Positions 52,496-61,538 of a DNA stretch of 64,000 nt are shown one piece after another. Position 1 is the stretch's first letter. Each line of letters starts with the position of its first letter. Made by a program: the position numbers and the translations under genes. The notes below the pieces were generated by a model. The model had not been told where the DNA came from, did no database searches, and saw nothing but the letters and a program-made list of their open reading frames with translations. Source of the stretch: a virus; the IMG/VR virus record IMGVR_UViG_3300048065_001187, positions 1 to 64,000 of that record; one strand, 5' to 3'.

Positions 52496-53350
52496 ATGCA
52501 CATTATATTAGGAAAAAACGGATACATAGCAGAAGCTATAATAAAAGAATTAAAGTCACGCGATTTACCTTATGTCGCATGGAGTAGGAGTGATGTAGAT
52601 TACACAAATCTTGCAGAACTCAAATATAATCTTTATATTTTAGGAGATGACTTGCATATTATAAATTGTGCAGGGTATATCGGCAAGCCAAATGTTGACG
52701 CTTGTGAATTAGCAAAAGCCGATTGTATAGAAGGTAATGTTTTGCTTCCTGCGATGTTAGCTCAATTGTGCCACGAAAAGGGATATAATTTTACGCAGAT
52801 ATCTTCGGGCTGTATCTATGGTGGATACGAAAAAGATTTCACCGAACAAGATGCCCCTAATTTTGACTTTCAAAATGGTAGTTTTTATAGCGGGACGAAA
52901 GCTCTTGCAGAAAAAGTTGTCTTACAAAATAATCCAAATAGTTATATTTTTAGACTGCGGATTCCATTTGATGAATATGCATCTCCAAGAAATTACTTAA
53001 CCAAATTATTATCTTACGATACTTTGTTGGATGCAAAAAATTCTTTATCTCATCGTGCTGACTTCGCTAAATATACAATAGATCTTATTGAGCAAAAAGT
53101 ACCTCATGGAATTTACAATATTACAAATAAAGGTAGCGTCACAACAAAAGATGTTGTAGATTTAATTAAAAAACATAATTTATCAGATAAATATTTTAAG
53201 TTTTTTGATGACTCAGAATCTTTCGCCAAAGCGACAGTCGCCCCAAGATCAAATTGCGTATTAGACACATCTAAAATAGAACAATATATAAAAATAAGGA
53301 CTGTAAGTGAAGCTTTAATAGATTCTATTAAGAATTATCGATATGAATAA
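52496..53350 (+). CDS. Plant-UER1-like NDP-sugar epimerase/reductase (RmlD-like)
   Basis: 284 residues. IILGKNGYIAEAIIKELKSR is a short NAD(P) loop (G-x-x-G-x-I-A). GCIYGGYEKDF, then GSFYSGTKALAEKVV gives Y-x-x-x-K, FRLRIPFDEYASPRNYLTKL, and VAPRSNCVLDTSKIE near the end correspond, in order, to the 3,5-epimerase/4-reductase half of plant RHM/UER1 proteins and of its viral relatives rather than to bacterial RmlC+RmlD. With the RmlB-like gene at 48598 it could make NDP-L-rhamnose. The match is from memory of the family. Confidence 0.68.
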   Translation: MHIILGKNGYIAEAIIKELKSRDLPYVAWSRSDVDYTNLAELKYNLYILGDDLHIINCAGYIGKPNVDACELAKADCIEGNVLLPAMLAQLCHEKGYNFTQISSGCIYGGYEKDFTEQDAPNFDFQNGSFYSGTKALAEKVVLQNNPNSYIFRLRIPFDEYASPRNYLTKLLSYDTLLDAKNSLSHRADFAKYTIDLIEQKVPHGIYNITNKGSVTTKDVVDLIKKHNLSDKYFKFFDDSESFAKATVAPRSNCVLDTSKIEQYIKIRTVSEALIDSIKNYRYE

Positions 53351-54053
53351 ATATAAGATTTTAATAAGTTTTGTTTATTTTGAAAAAGATAATACAAAAA
53401 AAAATTTACAGTTCTTTTTAAAACATGGCCTTAAAAAGAATCACCACCTCTTAATTAACTGCAAATCAAATAATTTCTCGATAGATACTTCTGCCTACGA
53501 TAATGTAAAAGTAATAATGTCTAATGAAAACTTAGGTTTTTGCATGAAAGGGCATCTTGATAACCTGAGCACAATAAGCTCATTCAATGATTTTGATTAT
53601 TTTATCATCATGAATGATAGTGTAAAAGGTCCATACTTCAGGGGGCTAGATTGGGAAGATCCATTTATCTCTAAAATAAATCAAGGCTTTGATATGTGTG
53701 GGACCATAAATAATCACGGGTATTTTAATTTTCTGACTCCAGCTCATGTAAAAAAATTTTATGATTTCATAAAAGACAAGCCTGCAATTAGTTATAAAGA
53801 TGCGGTTGATATCGAATTTGGCTTTCACCCTTTAGGCAAGAGAACTAACTTAACCAATATAAAATGGTGGGATAGACCTCATTCTCCATGGGATGTTATT
53901 TTTGTGAAGCAAAATAGAATAGGTTTTTTTCAAGGAGACGAAAACGAATGGACAGCTACAGACATTAGTTATATAACTGAAGAGGTTTTAGATAAATGCG
54001 ACAAAGAAATGGATTTAATATATGAAAAAAATAGGCAGTCCAGAAATATTTGA
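53343..54053 (+). CDS. GT-A glycosyltransferase-like protein
   Basis: 236 residues. KILISFVYFEKDNTKKNLQF at the start; FNDFDYFIIMNDSVKGPYFR near residue 75-95 is the family's D-S metal-site strand (M-N-D-S), of the type found in rhamnan-synthesis proteins; the C-terminal half has KWWDRPHSPWDVIFVKQNRI. It overlaps the next gene by 32 nt. Likely a sugar transferase, donor unknown. Confidence 0.55.
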   Translation: MNKYKILISFVYFEKDNTKKNLQFFLKHGLKKNHHLLINCKSNNFSIDTSAYDNVKVIMSNENLGFCMKGHLDNLSTISSFNDFDYFIIMNDSVKGPYFRGLDWEDPFISKINQGFDMCGTINNHGYFNFLTPAHVKKFYDFIKDKPAISYKDAVDIEFGFHPLGKRTNLTNIKWWDRPHSPWDVIFVKQNRIGFFQGDENEWTATDISYITEEVLDKCDKEMDLIYEKNRQSRNI

Positions 54054-54939
54054 TAATGATTCAGAATGCCCCGAAACTTCATGGGGTCAAAAGTTTAGAA
54101 ACACTAGATTAGTTTTTAGGAAAAAAGATGGTAAACTTGAATTCCACACTTATGGTGGTGATCACAGACCTCGTACTTTTATTTCTCAAATTAAGCGGGC
54201 AGATCAAGATGTTATATTTAATGATTTTGATTATAAAAGATTATATACAACAGATAACAATCCTGGGCATGATATGGTTGAATCCAGTCCAGAGCCTGTT
54301 TTTTCGCAGTGCTACATCGATCCAGAGTCAGAGTGCTATCCAGATACATTTAAAATGGAACAGTATCATAAAGATTTAATTTGCTGTCCTGATTTTAATT
54401 TTTCCACTTGGCTAAATTTCAATCACGCTCAAATGTATGACGACCTTTTAGATTTGGAGTTAAATGATAATCCGATACCCAAAATCTGCTGGAGAGGCGC
54501 GGCAAGAATAGATAGTAGAAAAAATCTTTGTGAATTGACTAAAAAATATCCAGAGCATATTGACGCATATCATGTCGGCGGTCAAAATCAAGATCACAGA
54601 ATGAGCCTATTTGATACTTTTAAAAACTATAAGTATGTAATTGATACTCAAGCTTTTGGTTTTAGTGGCAGATTAAAATATTTATTATTAAGTGGCAGGT
54701 TATTATTCCTGCAATGTCATTACCATAAATGCTTTTTCGAAAAGAGTCTTGAGCCATGGATTCATTATATCCCAGTGAAGCATGATTTTTGTGACATTAT
54801 TGACAAAATAAAATGGGCACAATCCAATGAACAAAAGTGTAAACAAATTATAGAAAATACCCTGAAATTCTCTCGCTCAACCTTTTCAATACCGAACATT
54901 AATAAAATCTGGAAAAATCTGTTAAATAATGAAAATTAA
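54022..54939 (+). CDS. GT90 (CAP10-like) glycosyltransferase, paralogue 1
   Basis: 305 residues. ICCPDFNFSTWLNFNHAQMY is the family entry; IPKICWRGAARID, the W-R-G motif; YVIDTQAFGFSGRLKYLLLS is the G-x-S-x-R motif that binds the donor; EPWIHYIPVKHDFCDII the conserved HY-P-V-K motif. It would transfer a sugar (xylose or similar in eukaryotic relatives). Closely patterned on the gene at 61528, so the two are paralogues. It starts 32 nt inside the previous gene. Confidence 0.75.
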   Translation: MKKIGSPEIFDNDSECPETSWGQKFRNTRLVFRKKDGKLEFHTYGGDHRPRTFISQIKRADQDVIFNDFDYKRLYTTDNNPGHDMVESSPEPVFSQCYIDPESECYPDTFKMEQYHKDLICCPDFNFSTWLNFNHAQMYDDLLDLELNDNPIPKICWRGAARIDSRKNLCELTKKYPEHIDAYHVGGQNQDHRMSLFDTFKNYKYVIDTQAFGFSGRLKYLLLSGRLLFLQCHYHKCFFEKSLEPWIHYIPVKHDFCDIIDKIKWAQSNEQKCKQIIENTLKFSRSTFSIPNINKIWKNLLNNEN

Positions 54940-55921
54940 TATTATAGGATGCGGGCTTGCTGGAGTCACTTCTGCAATTTTGCTGAAAGAACAAGGGCAT
55001 GATGTGGAAATTTTTGAAATGCGCGATCATATCGCAGGTAACTGTTTTGACATAAAGCAAGATGGAGTTACCGTTCATATGTACGGTGCTCATATTTTTC
55101 ACACGCCAGATAAAGAAGTGTGGGATTTTGTAAATAGATATTCTAAATTCAATGATTATGAGCATAAAGTTCGCGCGAATACAAAATATGGATTAATATC
55201 AATTCCTTATAATAAAAAGACTGCCGAACAAATAGGTAGAGATTTAAATCCTAAAGAAATTCAAGAACTTATTTTTAAAGAATATTCGGAAAGACATTGG
55301 GGAATTCCATGGGAAGAACTTCCAAAATCTATATCAGGAAGAGTTCCCAATAAAAGAGATAATTATGACGAGCGTTATTTTGCCGAAGACTATCAAGGAA
55401 TACCAGTAAACGGTTATACCGAAATGTTTAAGAGCATGCTTGATGGAATCAAAGTAAACCTCGGAGTGTCCAAAAAAGATTATAAAAAGCTTAAATGCGA
55501 TAAAATGATTTACACTGGTAAGCCAGATGAGTTTTTCGATTTTTCTTTTGGTAAATTACCATATAGATCTTTACGATTCGAACACTTTCGTGGCGAAAGA
55601 AATGATGATTTTTCTTTTGAAAAGGGCAGTGTCATAAATGAATGTAATGATAAGAAATTTAATCGCACTGGAGATAATGCAATTTTCTTGAATGAAACTG
55701 ACTTAGATCATACAATATATACACGCGATTATCCAGAAGAACATGATGAAACTAATGATCCAATATACCCCAAGAACTTTGGCGAAGGACAGGCTACATA
55801 TGACAAATACAAACAAGCAATTTTGTCAGAAAATAACGTTATTTTTCTTGGCAGGCTTGCAAGTTATAAATATTTAGACATGTGGATGGCAATCAAGCAA
55901 GTCATGACTAAATTAAAATGA
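54929..55921 (+). CDS. glf: UDP-galactopyranose mutase-like flavoenzyme
   Basis: 330 residues. INIIGCGLAGVTSAILLKEQ is the FAD G-x-G-x-x-G loop; EIFEMRDHIAGNCFDI the second FAD strand; MYGAHIFHTPDKEVWDFVNR and IPYNKKTAEQIG the substrate region; RYFAEDYQGIPVNGYTEMFK and YRSLRFEHFRGERN give residues equivalent to the FAD/uridine-binding part. NVIFLGRLASYKYLDM is the end. It converts UDP-Galp to UDP-Galf. It is shorter than bacterial Glf (about 365-390). A 4-epimerase (36596) could supply UDP-Gal. Confidence 0.85.
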   Translation: MKINIIGCGLAGVTSAILLKEQGHDVEIFEMRDHIAGNCFDIKQDGVTVHMYGAHIFHTPDKEVWDFVNRYSKFNDYEHKVRANTKYGLISIPYNKKTAEQIGRDLNPKEIQELIFKEYSERHWGIPWEELPKSISGRVPNKRDNYDERYFAEDYQGIPVNGYTEMFKSMLDGIKVNLGVSKKDYKKLKCDKMIYTGKPDEFFDFSFGKLPYRSLRFEHFRGERNDDFSFEKGSVINECNDKKFNRTGDNAIFLNETDLDHTIYTRDYPEEHDETNDPIYPKNFGEGQATYDKYKQAILSENNVIFLGRLASYKYLDMWMAIKQVMTKLK

Positions 55922-56544
55922 AATATGATTTAATACATGCAACAAAAACTGGAGGAAGTGCCCTTTATAGTTTTTTGCTCAAAAATTATTCTGAATATTT
56001 CACTATACAAATAAAACATTCAGCCAAAAGAAAACCACATTCTTTTTTATGCGGGGATTCAGAGAATCCTATAATCATTTTTCGAGATCCTATAGACAGA
56101 TTTAATTCGATGTTTTCTTACTGGAAATATGGATCGTCAACATGGAGACGCTCTCGTCTTTTTCTAAAAGAAACTAAAAATATAGGTGTTAATAATTTTG
56201 TTTCTTTGATACGCAATAATCGCATTGATATCTTAGACAGAGCTTTTACTTGGGATGCTCATTATTCTACACAGTCTAGATGGCTTACTGGTGATTATCA
56301 AAACATTATTATCATTAACTATCAAAATGACTTACAATCTTCACTTGTTAGTCTTTTAGGCTTTTTGCAAATTCCAGACAAAGGGGTTCACCTTAAAAAA
56401 GTTAATGCCAGTAAAAAACGGCAAAATTATTTCGAAGATCTGAATCAGGAATCATTGGATTGGTTTTATGAATATTATAAGGAGGATTTTGAAATACAGC
56501 AAAAGATCTCATCAACACCAGAAATTTTTAAAAAAGTAATATGA
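55918..56544 (+). CDS. Sulfotransferase-like protein
   Basis: 208 residues. YDLIHATKTGGSALYSFLLK is the 5'-PSB loop (T-K-T-G-G-S), and PIIIFRDPIDRFNSMFSYWK the 3'-phosphate motif (R-D-P-I-D-R). IIIINYQNDLQSSLVSLLGF and a basic C-terminal region follow. The pattern is that of Sulfotransfer_2-like enzymes. Likely transfers sulfate from PAPS to a sugar hydroxyl. ATGA-coupled at both ends. Confidence 0.75.
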   Translation: MKYDLIHATKTGGSALYSFLLKNYSEYFTIQIKHSAKRKPHSFLCGDSENPIIIFRDPIDRFNSMFSYWKYGSSTWRRSRLFLKETKNIGVNNFVSLIRNNRIDILDRAFTWDAHYSTQSRWLTGDYQNIIIINYQNDLQSSLVSLLGFLQIPDKGVHLKKVNASKKRQNYFEDLNQESLDWFYEYYKEDFEIQQKISSTPEIFKKVI

Positions 56545-57293
56545 CAAAACCTAAGGTAGCATTTTTAATTCGAGGTCATATCAGAAATTCTTTAGAAGAT
56601 AGTAAACTTAATAATTTTTTACTATCGTGCCAGGATATTATTGATTTTGATTTATACATTCAAACATGGAATGAAAAAGAAGCCTCCAAGTCTTGGAGAG
56701 ACTCAAAAATTGAAAAACTCTCAGTTAATGATAGGCAAGTTCTTTCGTATTTTGATAATTCACTTAAGTCTAAAATTAAAAACCTATTAGTTCTGGACGA
56801 TTCTAAACTAGAATTACATGGAAATTTAGAAGGTAAAATCGGAAAAAGCCAATGCCCAACTATCGGATGGAAGTATATGTGGTCAGGAATGTACCAAAAT
56901 ATTTCACAAGTTTCAGGTGATTATGATTTTGCAATTAACACCAGACTTGACATCTTGAATGATCATCTGGATAATTTTTGCCGAAGACCAAGGCACAAAA
57001 AATGGCGTACGCCATTAAGTCATCTAGATTTCATAAAGAATATGGTCTTTCTGAAAAACGAAGGCGTTTTAAATTCAACTTACTCGCTTTATGAAAAGCT
57101 TGGTTGTGATAACTTTTTTTGCTCACCCCTTAGTGACATGAAATTTATCATCAAAAGTTTTCACTTTAATCTCGATCAAATTTTGAATCAATGGACGGCT
57201 TCCAATTTTCACTTAAATAATCAAGAGGCTTGCTTTAAATTTTTCTGTCAGAACAATAAAGGTTTTGAATTTACATTCAAGAAAGCTCTATGA
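56541..57293 (+). CDS. Putative glycosyltransferase-like protein
   Basis: 250 residues. KVAFLIRGHIRNSLEDSKLN near the start, FDLYIQTWNEKEASKSWRDS, then TIGWKYMWSGMYQNISQVSG and YDFAINTRLDILND form a distinct pattern that I have seen in phage and bacterial surface-glycan loci without a known activity. It is likely a GT-A-like enzyme (D-L-D after an R motif). ATGA-coupled on both sides. Confidence 0.5.
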   Translation: MTKPKVAFLIRGHIRNSLEDSKLNNFLLSCQDIIDFDLYIQTWNEKEASKSWRDSKIEKLSVNDRQVLSYFDNSLKSKIKNLLVLDDSKLELHGNLEGKIGKSQCPTIGWKYMWSGMYQNISQVSGDYDFAINTRLDILNDHLDNFCRRPRHKKWRTPLSHLDFIKNMVFLKNEGVLNSTYSLYEKLGCDNFFCSPLSDMKFIIKSFHFNLDQILNQWTASNFHLNNQEACFKFFCQNNKGFEFTFKKAL

Positions 57294-57928
57294 TCTCTCA
57301 TAAACATAAATGCATATTCCTGCATATCCCTAAAGCCGCTGGAACCTCTGTTGAAAGATTTTTACGGGATGTTGACTCAGATATACCAGCAAAGGTTTTA
57401 AGGAAGCGAGGCTTCTCACATTTTTTAAATGATCATTTAGATTATTATGTATTTTCATTTGTTCGCAACCCATATGATCGCTTTGTTTCTGCATGGAAAT
57501 GGGGAGAGTTACAGTATCGAGCGCATCCAGATATAAAATTTTATCAAAAAAAGAGGCCTGTATCTTTTGAGGAGTATATTCAGCTAACTGTAGATGATGA
57601 GTACAGGATGTTTAATAAAGATCTTTGGAGCGAATACGATGAGTATCATACATTGCCTCAATTTGAGTTTTTTCCTCACTTAAATGGAGGCCACTATTTT
57701 ACAGATAAAATTAACTCTGATTTTACTTGTAATTTTATTGGTAGGTTTGAAAACTTGCACGAAGATTTCAATAAAGTCTGCACTAATATAGGCATAAAAC
57801 AATTAAAACTGCCACACGCATACAATTCAAAAAACTTTAAAGAAGAATTCAAATGGAGCGATCCATTAAAGGACAAAGTGTACAGCTATTATAAAAAAGA
57901 TTTCGAGTTTTTTGGTTATGAAATATAA
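57290..57928 (+). CDS. Sulfotransferase (Sulfotransfer_2-type)
   Basis: 212 residues. CIFLHIPKAAGTSVERFL is the 5'-PSB loop (P-K-A-A-G-T-S), and YYVFSFVRNPYDRFVSAWKW the 3'-phosphate motif (R-N-P-Y-D-R-F-V-S). C-terminal acidic-aromatic tail YYKKDFEFFGYEI. Of all six sulfotransferase-like genes this is one of the clearest. It shares its start motif (ISHKHK) with the gene at 63132, suggesting a duplication within the cluster. Confidence 0.85.
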   Translation: MISHKHKCIFLHIPKAAGTSVERFLRDVDSDIPAKVLRKRGFSHFLNDHLDYYVFSFVRNPYDRFVSAWKWGELQYRAHPDIKFYQKKRPVSFEEYIQLTVDDEYRMFNKDLWSEYDEYHTLPQFEFFPHLNGGHYFTDKINSDFTCNFIGRFENLHEDFNKVCTNIGIKQLKLPHAYNSKNFKEEFKWSDPLKDKVYSYYKKDFEFFGYEI

Positions 57929-58583
57929 AACATACATTTTTTCACTCTTAACTGAAGATAGATTGCGATATGTCAACAAAACAACCAAACTTTTTCCTTT
58001 TGTTAATATTGTAAAATCGGTTAATGGCTATGATAAAAATGAGACCATTAATGAATTTATCGATCTGGATCTTAAATTTCATAAACTAAAGATTGGTCCC
58101 AAAAACGATTTCAATACTTATGGCACACTTGCCTGCTGGATAACTAAAGTTAAATTTTTAAAATTTCAAATAGAGAATAATATTCCTTATGCCCTCTTCC
58201 TTGAAGATGACGCTAAGCTTCTTCCCGGTTTTTTTGATTCTTTAAATGATATAATGCGAGATAAGTGGGGTTTACTCGATCATGATATTAACATAGTAAG
58301 GCTTTTTCAATGGGGAGAGGGATATATCACATCTCTTTCAAGCGCAAAAAGACTTCTCTCTATTATAAAAGACACTGGTGTTGTTGATAATATAGATAAT
58401 CAATTAAGAGAAAGGTCGGGTCCTGAACTTAAGCTTAGCTTCAATAACTTTTATAGTAAATGGGTGAAAACAAATGAAGGTGACATACTAAAGTGCGATC
58501 ATTTAGATGATTACTTTTACAATAGCATTAAAAAAAACGTGGTTACTCGAAAAATTATTAATAGTTATAAAAAAAACTTATGA
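57918..58583 (+). CDS. GT25-like glycosyltransferase
   Basis: 221 residues from the ATG at 57918; a TTG at 57912 is in frame but the ATG is preferred. MKYKTYIFSLLTEDRLRYVN is the family start; FNTYGTLACWITKVKFLKFQ and PYALFLEDDAKLLPGFFDSL holds the E-D-D metal motif of LPS glycosyltransferase family 25. ATGA-coupled to the next gene. It would add hexose to the glycan; donor unknown. Confidence 0.7.
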   Translation: MKYKTYIFSLLTEDRLRYVNKTTKLFPFVNIVKSVNGYDKNETINEFIDLDLKFHKLKIGPKNDFNTYGTLACWITKVKFLKFQIENNIPYALFLEDDAKLLPGFFDSLNDIMRDKWGLLDHDINIVRLFQWGEGYITSLSSAKRLLSIIKDTGVVDNIDNQLRERSGPELKLSFNNFYSKWVKTNEGDILKCDHLDDYFYNSIKKNVVTRKIINSYKKNL

Positions 58584-59326
58584 ATCTTAAAATTATATCA
58601 TTCTGCAATTATCCCTACAGAGAAATAGCACTCAACTGGGTAAAACATTTAGAAGATTTATCCATAGACAACTATGAGGTTTTATGTTTGGATTCTGAGT
58701 CTGATGAATATTTAAAATCTCATGGCTGCCACTCGAGAGTTCTCGATGAATTTAATGATGACTGGATTTCTGGATGCAAGCATACAATGCGTAGGACTTT
58801 TATTTTTAAAAAATACCTCAAAGAAGGTTACGACATTATTCATTCGGATACTGACGCTCTTTGGTTCAAAAATCCAATACCTGACTTAATAGAAGCAAAC
58901 AATCAAGATATTATTGTTTCTACTGTTCGTCATAGTTACGCTTTTCCACCTGAAGTTCGCGAAGTTTTTGGTTTTACATGTTGCATGGGATGGATATTCT
59001 TTAGAAGTAATCAGAATACAATAAACTATTTGGATAAATTTTTAAATACCCGCGAAATCAAAGGCTCAGATCAACAAAATTTTAATAGATTTTTATTACA
59101 GAATCAACCTAATATCAGCCCTCATGATCTTGGAGATGAATTAACTCTTGATAATGTAGCTGATGAAAATTATAATTACCAAGAACTATCTTTATTAGCA
59201 TTAAGCAAGTCACTTATTAAAAGAGGTCCAGCTGAAGAATCGACTTACGTCTGGCACCCTAATACAAGAAAAGAGGCCCAGCACAAAAAGCAATCATTTA
59301 TGGACAGAAAAGCATGGAAAATTTAA
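58580..59326 (+). CDS. Nucleotide-diphospho-sugar transferase (GT77-like)
   Basis: 248 residues. IISFCNYPYREIALNWVKHL; GYDIIHSDTDALWFKNPIPD near residue 90-110 has the D-T-D metal motif of the Nucleotid_trans family (GT77); CCMGWIFFRSNQNTINYLD and DLGDELTLDNVADENYNY follow. The W-F-K-N-P motif is diagnostic. Retaining transfer of a sugar such as galactose, xylose or arabinose is typical for the family. 13-nt overlap with the next gene. Confidence 0.72.
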   Translation: MNLKIISFCNYPYREIALNWVKHLEDLSIDNYEVLCLDSESDEYLKSHGCHSRVLDEFNDDWISGCKHTMRRTFIFKKYLKEGYDIIHSDTDALWFKNPIPDLIEANNQDIIVSTVRHSYAFPPEVREVFGFTCCMGWIFFRSNQNTINYLDKFLNTREIKGSDQQNFNRFLLQNQPNISPHDLGDELTLDNVADENYNYQELSLLALSKSLIKRGPAEESTYVWHPNTRKEAQHKKQSFMDRKAWKI

Positions 59327-59787
59327 TCCAACATCTCTCTGGACCAAATCAAACATTGGTAGGTTTTATAAAATTACCCTCTGGAGCTGTAGCCTCTTCT
59401 CCGAGCAAATGGTTGAGTGACCGTTGGTTTTTGAATGAAATCAACTTCGGGGCCGATAAAATATGTGTTGAGATTACCCCATTTAAAAACAGTAAAGATT
59501 CAAATGTTTTTGTTGGAGAAAAATACCTAAATCATAAAGTTTATAAGAGAATGGATGAAGCCCCGAAAGATATTGATTTTTTTTCTATTATTGATTCTGA
59601 TAATGCTTTTGAAGTTTTGCAATCCATCGACTTCCTGAAATATTCCATAAAGCATTTCTGTATTGCAATTGCCCCTCTTAAAAAAAAGGACTTCAAGCAA
59701 AACAGGAGTGAAATACGAGAATTTATGAAAGACAAAGCGGTTTTTATAAAACAAAATAGAACTGAGCTTTTATATAGTGTAATATAA
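59314..59787 (+). CDS. Short FkbM-methyltransferase-like protein
   Basis: 157 residues. The segment DIDFFSIIDSDNAFEVLQSI (about 86-105), followed by DFLKYSIKHFCIAIAPLKKK, is the C-terminal half of FkbM-type methyltransferases (IDF.SID.DG...VL.S.D..KY..K...IE). The usual D-G and the final acidic E of the motif are changed to D-N and A, and the N-terminal SAM-binding loop is absent or unrecognisable. It may be a decayed or repurposed domain. 13-nt overlap upstream; the stop touches a TATAAT box. Confidence 0.45.
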   Translation: MENLIQHLSGPNQTLVGFIKLPSGAVASSPSKWLSDRWFLNEINFGADKICVEITPFKNSKDSNVFVGEKYLNHKVYKRMDEAPKDIDFFSIIDSDNAFEVLQSIDFLKYSIKHFCIAIAPLKKKDFKQNRSEIREFMKDKAVFIKQNRTELLYSVI

Positions 59788-59792
59788 TTGTT
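59783..59792 (+). promoter_or_regulatory. TATAAT box before the GHKL ATPase start
   Basis: TATAAT at 59783-59788, TGTT, ATG at 59793. The box overlaps the upstream stop codon. There is no Shine-Dalgarno sequence and no good -35. Weakest member of the start-adjacent box series. Confidence 0.3.
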
Positions 59793-61538
59793 ATGGAAAA
59801 CATAGAGATAAAAACAGGAGCTAACCTAAGTCGATTGCTTCAATCAACAGTTAACATCCCTCAAGCTTTCACCGAATTAGTAAAAAATTCCCTACAAAAT
59901 TTTGCAACATCTTGCTCAATTGAGCTAAAACATCCTTTTTATGGTGATGAATTATGCCAAGCTGTAATTACTGATAATGGTCAAGGCTTTGATCATGAAA
60001 AAGATGAAAACGGAATGAATGCTTTTGATAAATATTTTGTTTTTGGAAATTCTTATGACACCACAAATGGTCAGGGATTACGTTTGGGCCAGATGGGAAT
60101 CGGCGGCAAACTTGCAAATGACAAGCTTTCTAATGAAGTTGATATTCATTGGGTAATCGAAACAAAAAATACTCACGGTAAATGTTTTTTAGTCGAATAT
60201 AAACCATCTGGGGTTTCATTCTTAAATGAATATTCCCCATCCATTAAAGAGCTTACTGCGGATGAATCGTCAATTAAGACGCGAACTGGAACAAAAATTA
60301 CAATAGTTTCCACTAAACGAAAAATACAAATTAATAGTTGGAACAAAACAATTATTAAAAATGAATTGCGCACTTTTTTTGGCCACCTGATTCCACAATT
60401 AGAAAAAGAAGGTAAAAAATTTTCCTTGATACTAAATGGCGAAAGCTTGGAATTTATATATAAACTTCCTGGCTCAAACATTCCTGTAATCAACCGTGAA
60501 TTTGAATATGATTATTATGGCGAAAAGAAAAAAGCTAACATTGAATTAAGGCTTTCCTTAATTTACAATCGGAGTTTATTAAAAAATCACCCACTTAAAA
60601 ATATTGATATTATTTCAAAAGTTAAGGTTTGTCCTTTTTATTTATCCGATCAAGACTTGGTTGATGAAGCAATAGATTGGATCGAATCTAAAGACAAAGA
60701 AGAATTTCAGCATAAAGACAAAATACAAAACATTTTCAATAAGCTTGTGGGGTTTATTTCCTGTGATGCACTCTCGACAGTTTTAGATGATACCGGTATG
60801 CCAGCCAAGGATTTATCTCACCACGGGCTAAGAGATGACCATCCAATAACAAAACCATTTTTCACAAAATGCTATCGAGTAATTATTGAATGGATTATTG
60901 AATATATAAAACTAAATCAAGAAGAAAAGATGAATATTCTTGATGCCCTCGCTAATGAAGTATCCAGCATGCTTGCTGAATATTTCGACGATGAAGACTT
61001 TTCTGATCTCTGGGAAGACGAAGAGGGAGAAGAGGAAGACGAAGAAGAATTAACCGAAGAAGAAGAAAAAGAAGAAGAAGAAAAAGAAGAACTAAAAAGA
61101 TTGGCTAACATTGTGAGCAGAAGGGAATTTGACTTTCAGCCAGAAGAACAAGAGGAAGAGGAAGAGGAGGAAGAAGAGGAGCCCGAACCTGAGAACAACA
61201 TACCTCCGTTATGGAATCGATTCAAAAACAAAAAACTTAAAAAGACAAAACGCATTCGATATGTTATCATTGATTTCGGAGAAGAAGAAAGAAATTTAAT
61301 GTCAAGAGTTGATGATAATGAGCATTTTACTATTTTAATTAATGAAGGAAATCCCAAGTTTTCAAGATTGAAAGAAGAGAATTCTCCATTTTTGTTAGCG
61401 CTTCATATCTCTGAGCTTCTTATTAGAGAAATTACTGTATATAAAAACCCCCTAGCATCACCTGCTGATTTAGACGAAGGAATAAGTAATTTTTACAACG
61501 ATAAGTATTCTCAGATTAAAAATAAAAGTGAATTCTAA
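59793..61538 (+). CDS. GHKL-family ATPase with acidic low-complexity linker
   Basis: 581 residues. N-terminal ATP-binding Bergerat fold: QAFTELVKNSLQN with the N-box E28/N32, VITDNGQGFD with D61-x-G63-x-G65 (G1 box), and GLRLGQMGIGGKLA near 95-108 (G2 box). A second alpha/beta part (residues 180-350) follows in MutL/Hsp90-like order. Residues about 405-465 are extremely acidic, with long runs of E, and end in a C-terminal domain (RIRYVIIDFGEEERN). Relatives include Hsp90, MutL, MORC and phage T4 rIIA. The gene lies inside the glycan cluster and has no known glycan role. rIIA-like or chaperone-like action is a guess. Confidence 0.75.
   Translation: MENIEIKTGANLSRLLQSTVNIPQAFTELVKNSLQNFATSCSIELKHPFYGDELCQAVITDNGQGFDHEKDENGMNAFDKYFVFGNSYDTTNGQGLRLGQMGIGGKLANDKLSNEVDIHWVIETKNTHGKCFLVEYKPSGVSFLNEYSPSIKELTADESSIKTRTGTKITIVSTKRKIQINSWNKTIIKNELRTFFGHLIPQLEKEGKKFSLILNGESLEFIYKLPGSNIPVINREFEYDYYGEKKKANIELRLSLIYNRSLLKNHPLKNIDIISKVKVCPFYLSDQDLVDEAIDWIESKDKEEFQHKDKIQNIFNKLVGFISCDALSTVLDDTGMPAKDLSHHGLRDDHPITKPFFTKCYRVIIEWIIEYIKLNQEEKMNILDALANEVSSMLAEYFDDEDFSDLWEDEEGEEEDEEELTEEEEKEEEEKEELKRLANIVSRREFDFQPEEQEEEEEEEEEEPEPENNIPPLWNRFKNKKLKKTKRIRYVIIDFGEEERNLMSRVDDNEHFTILINEGNPKFSRLKEENSPFLLALHISELLIREITVYKNPLASPADLDEGISNFYNDKYSQIKNKSEF

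Noticed and set aside
60917-61357. Two minus-strand ORFs rich in serine opposite the ATPase gene
   Set aside because: They are the antisense of the poly-glutamate codons (GAA/GAG read as TTC/CTC and TCT/TCC); low complexity and no start signals.
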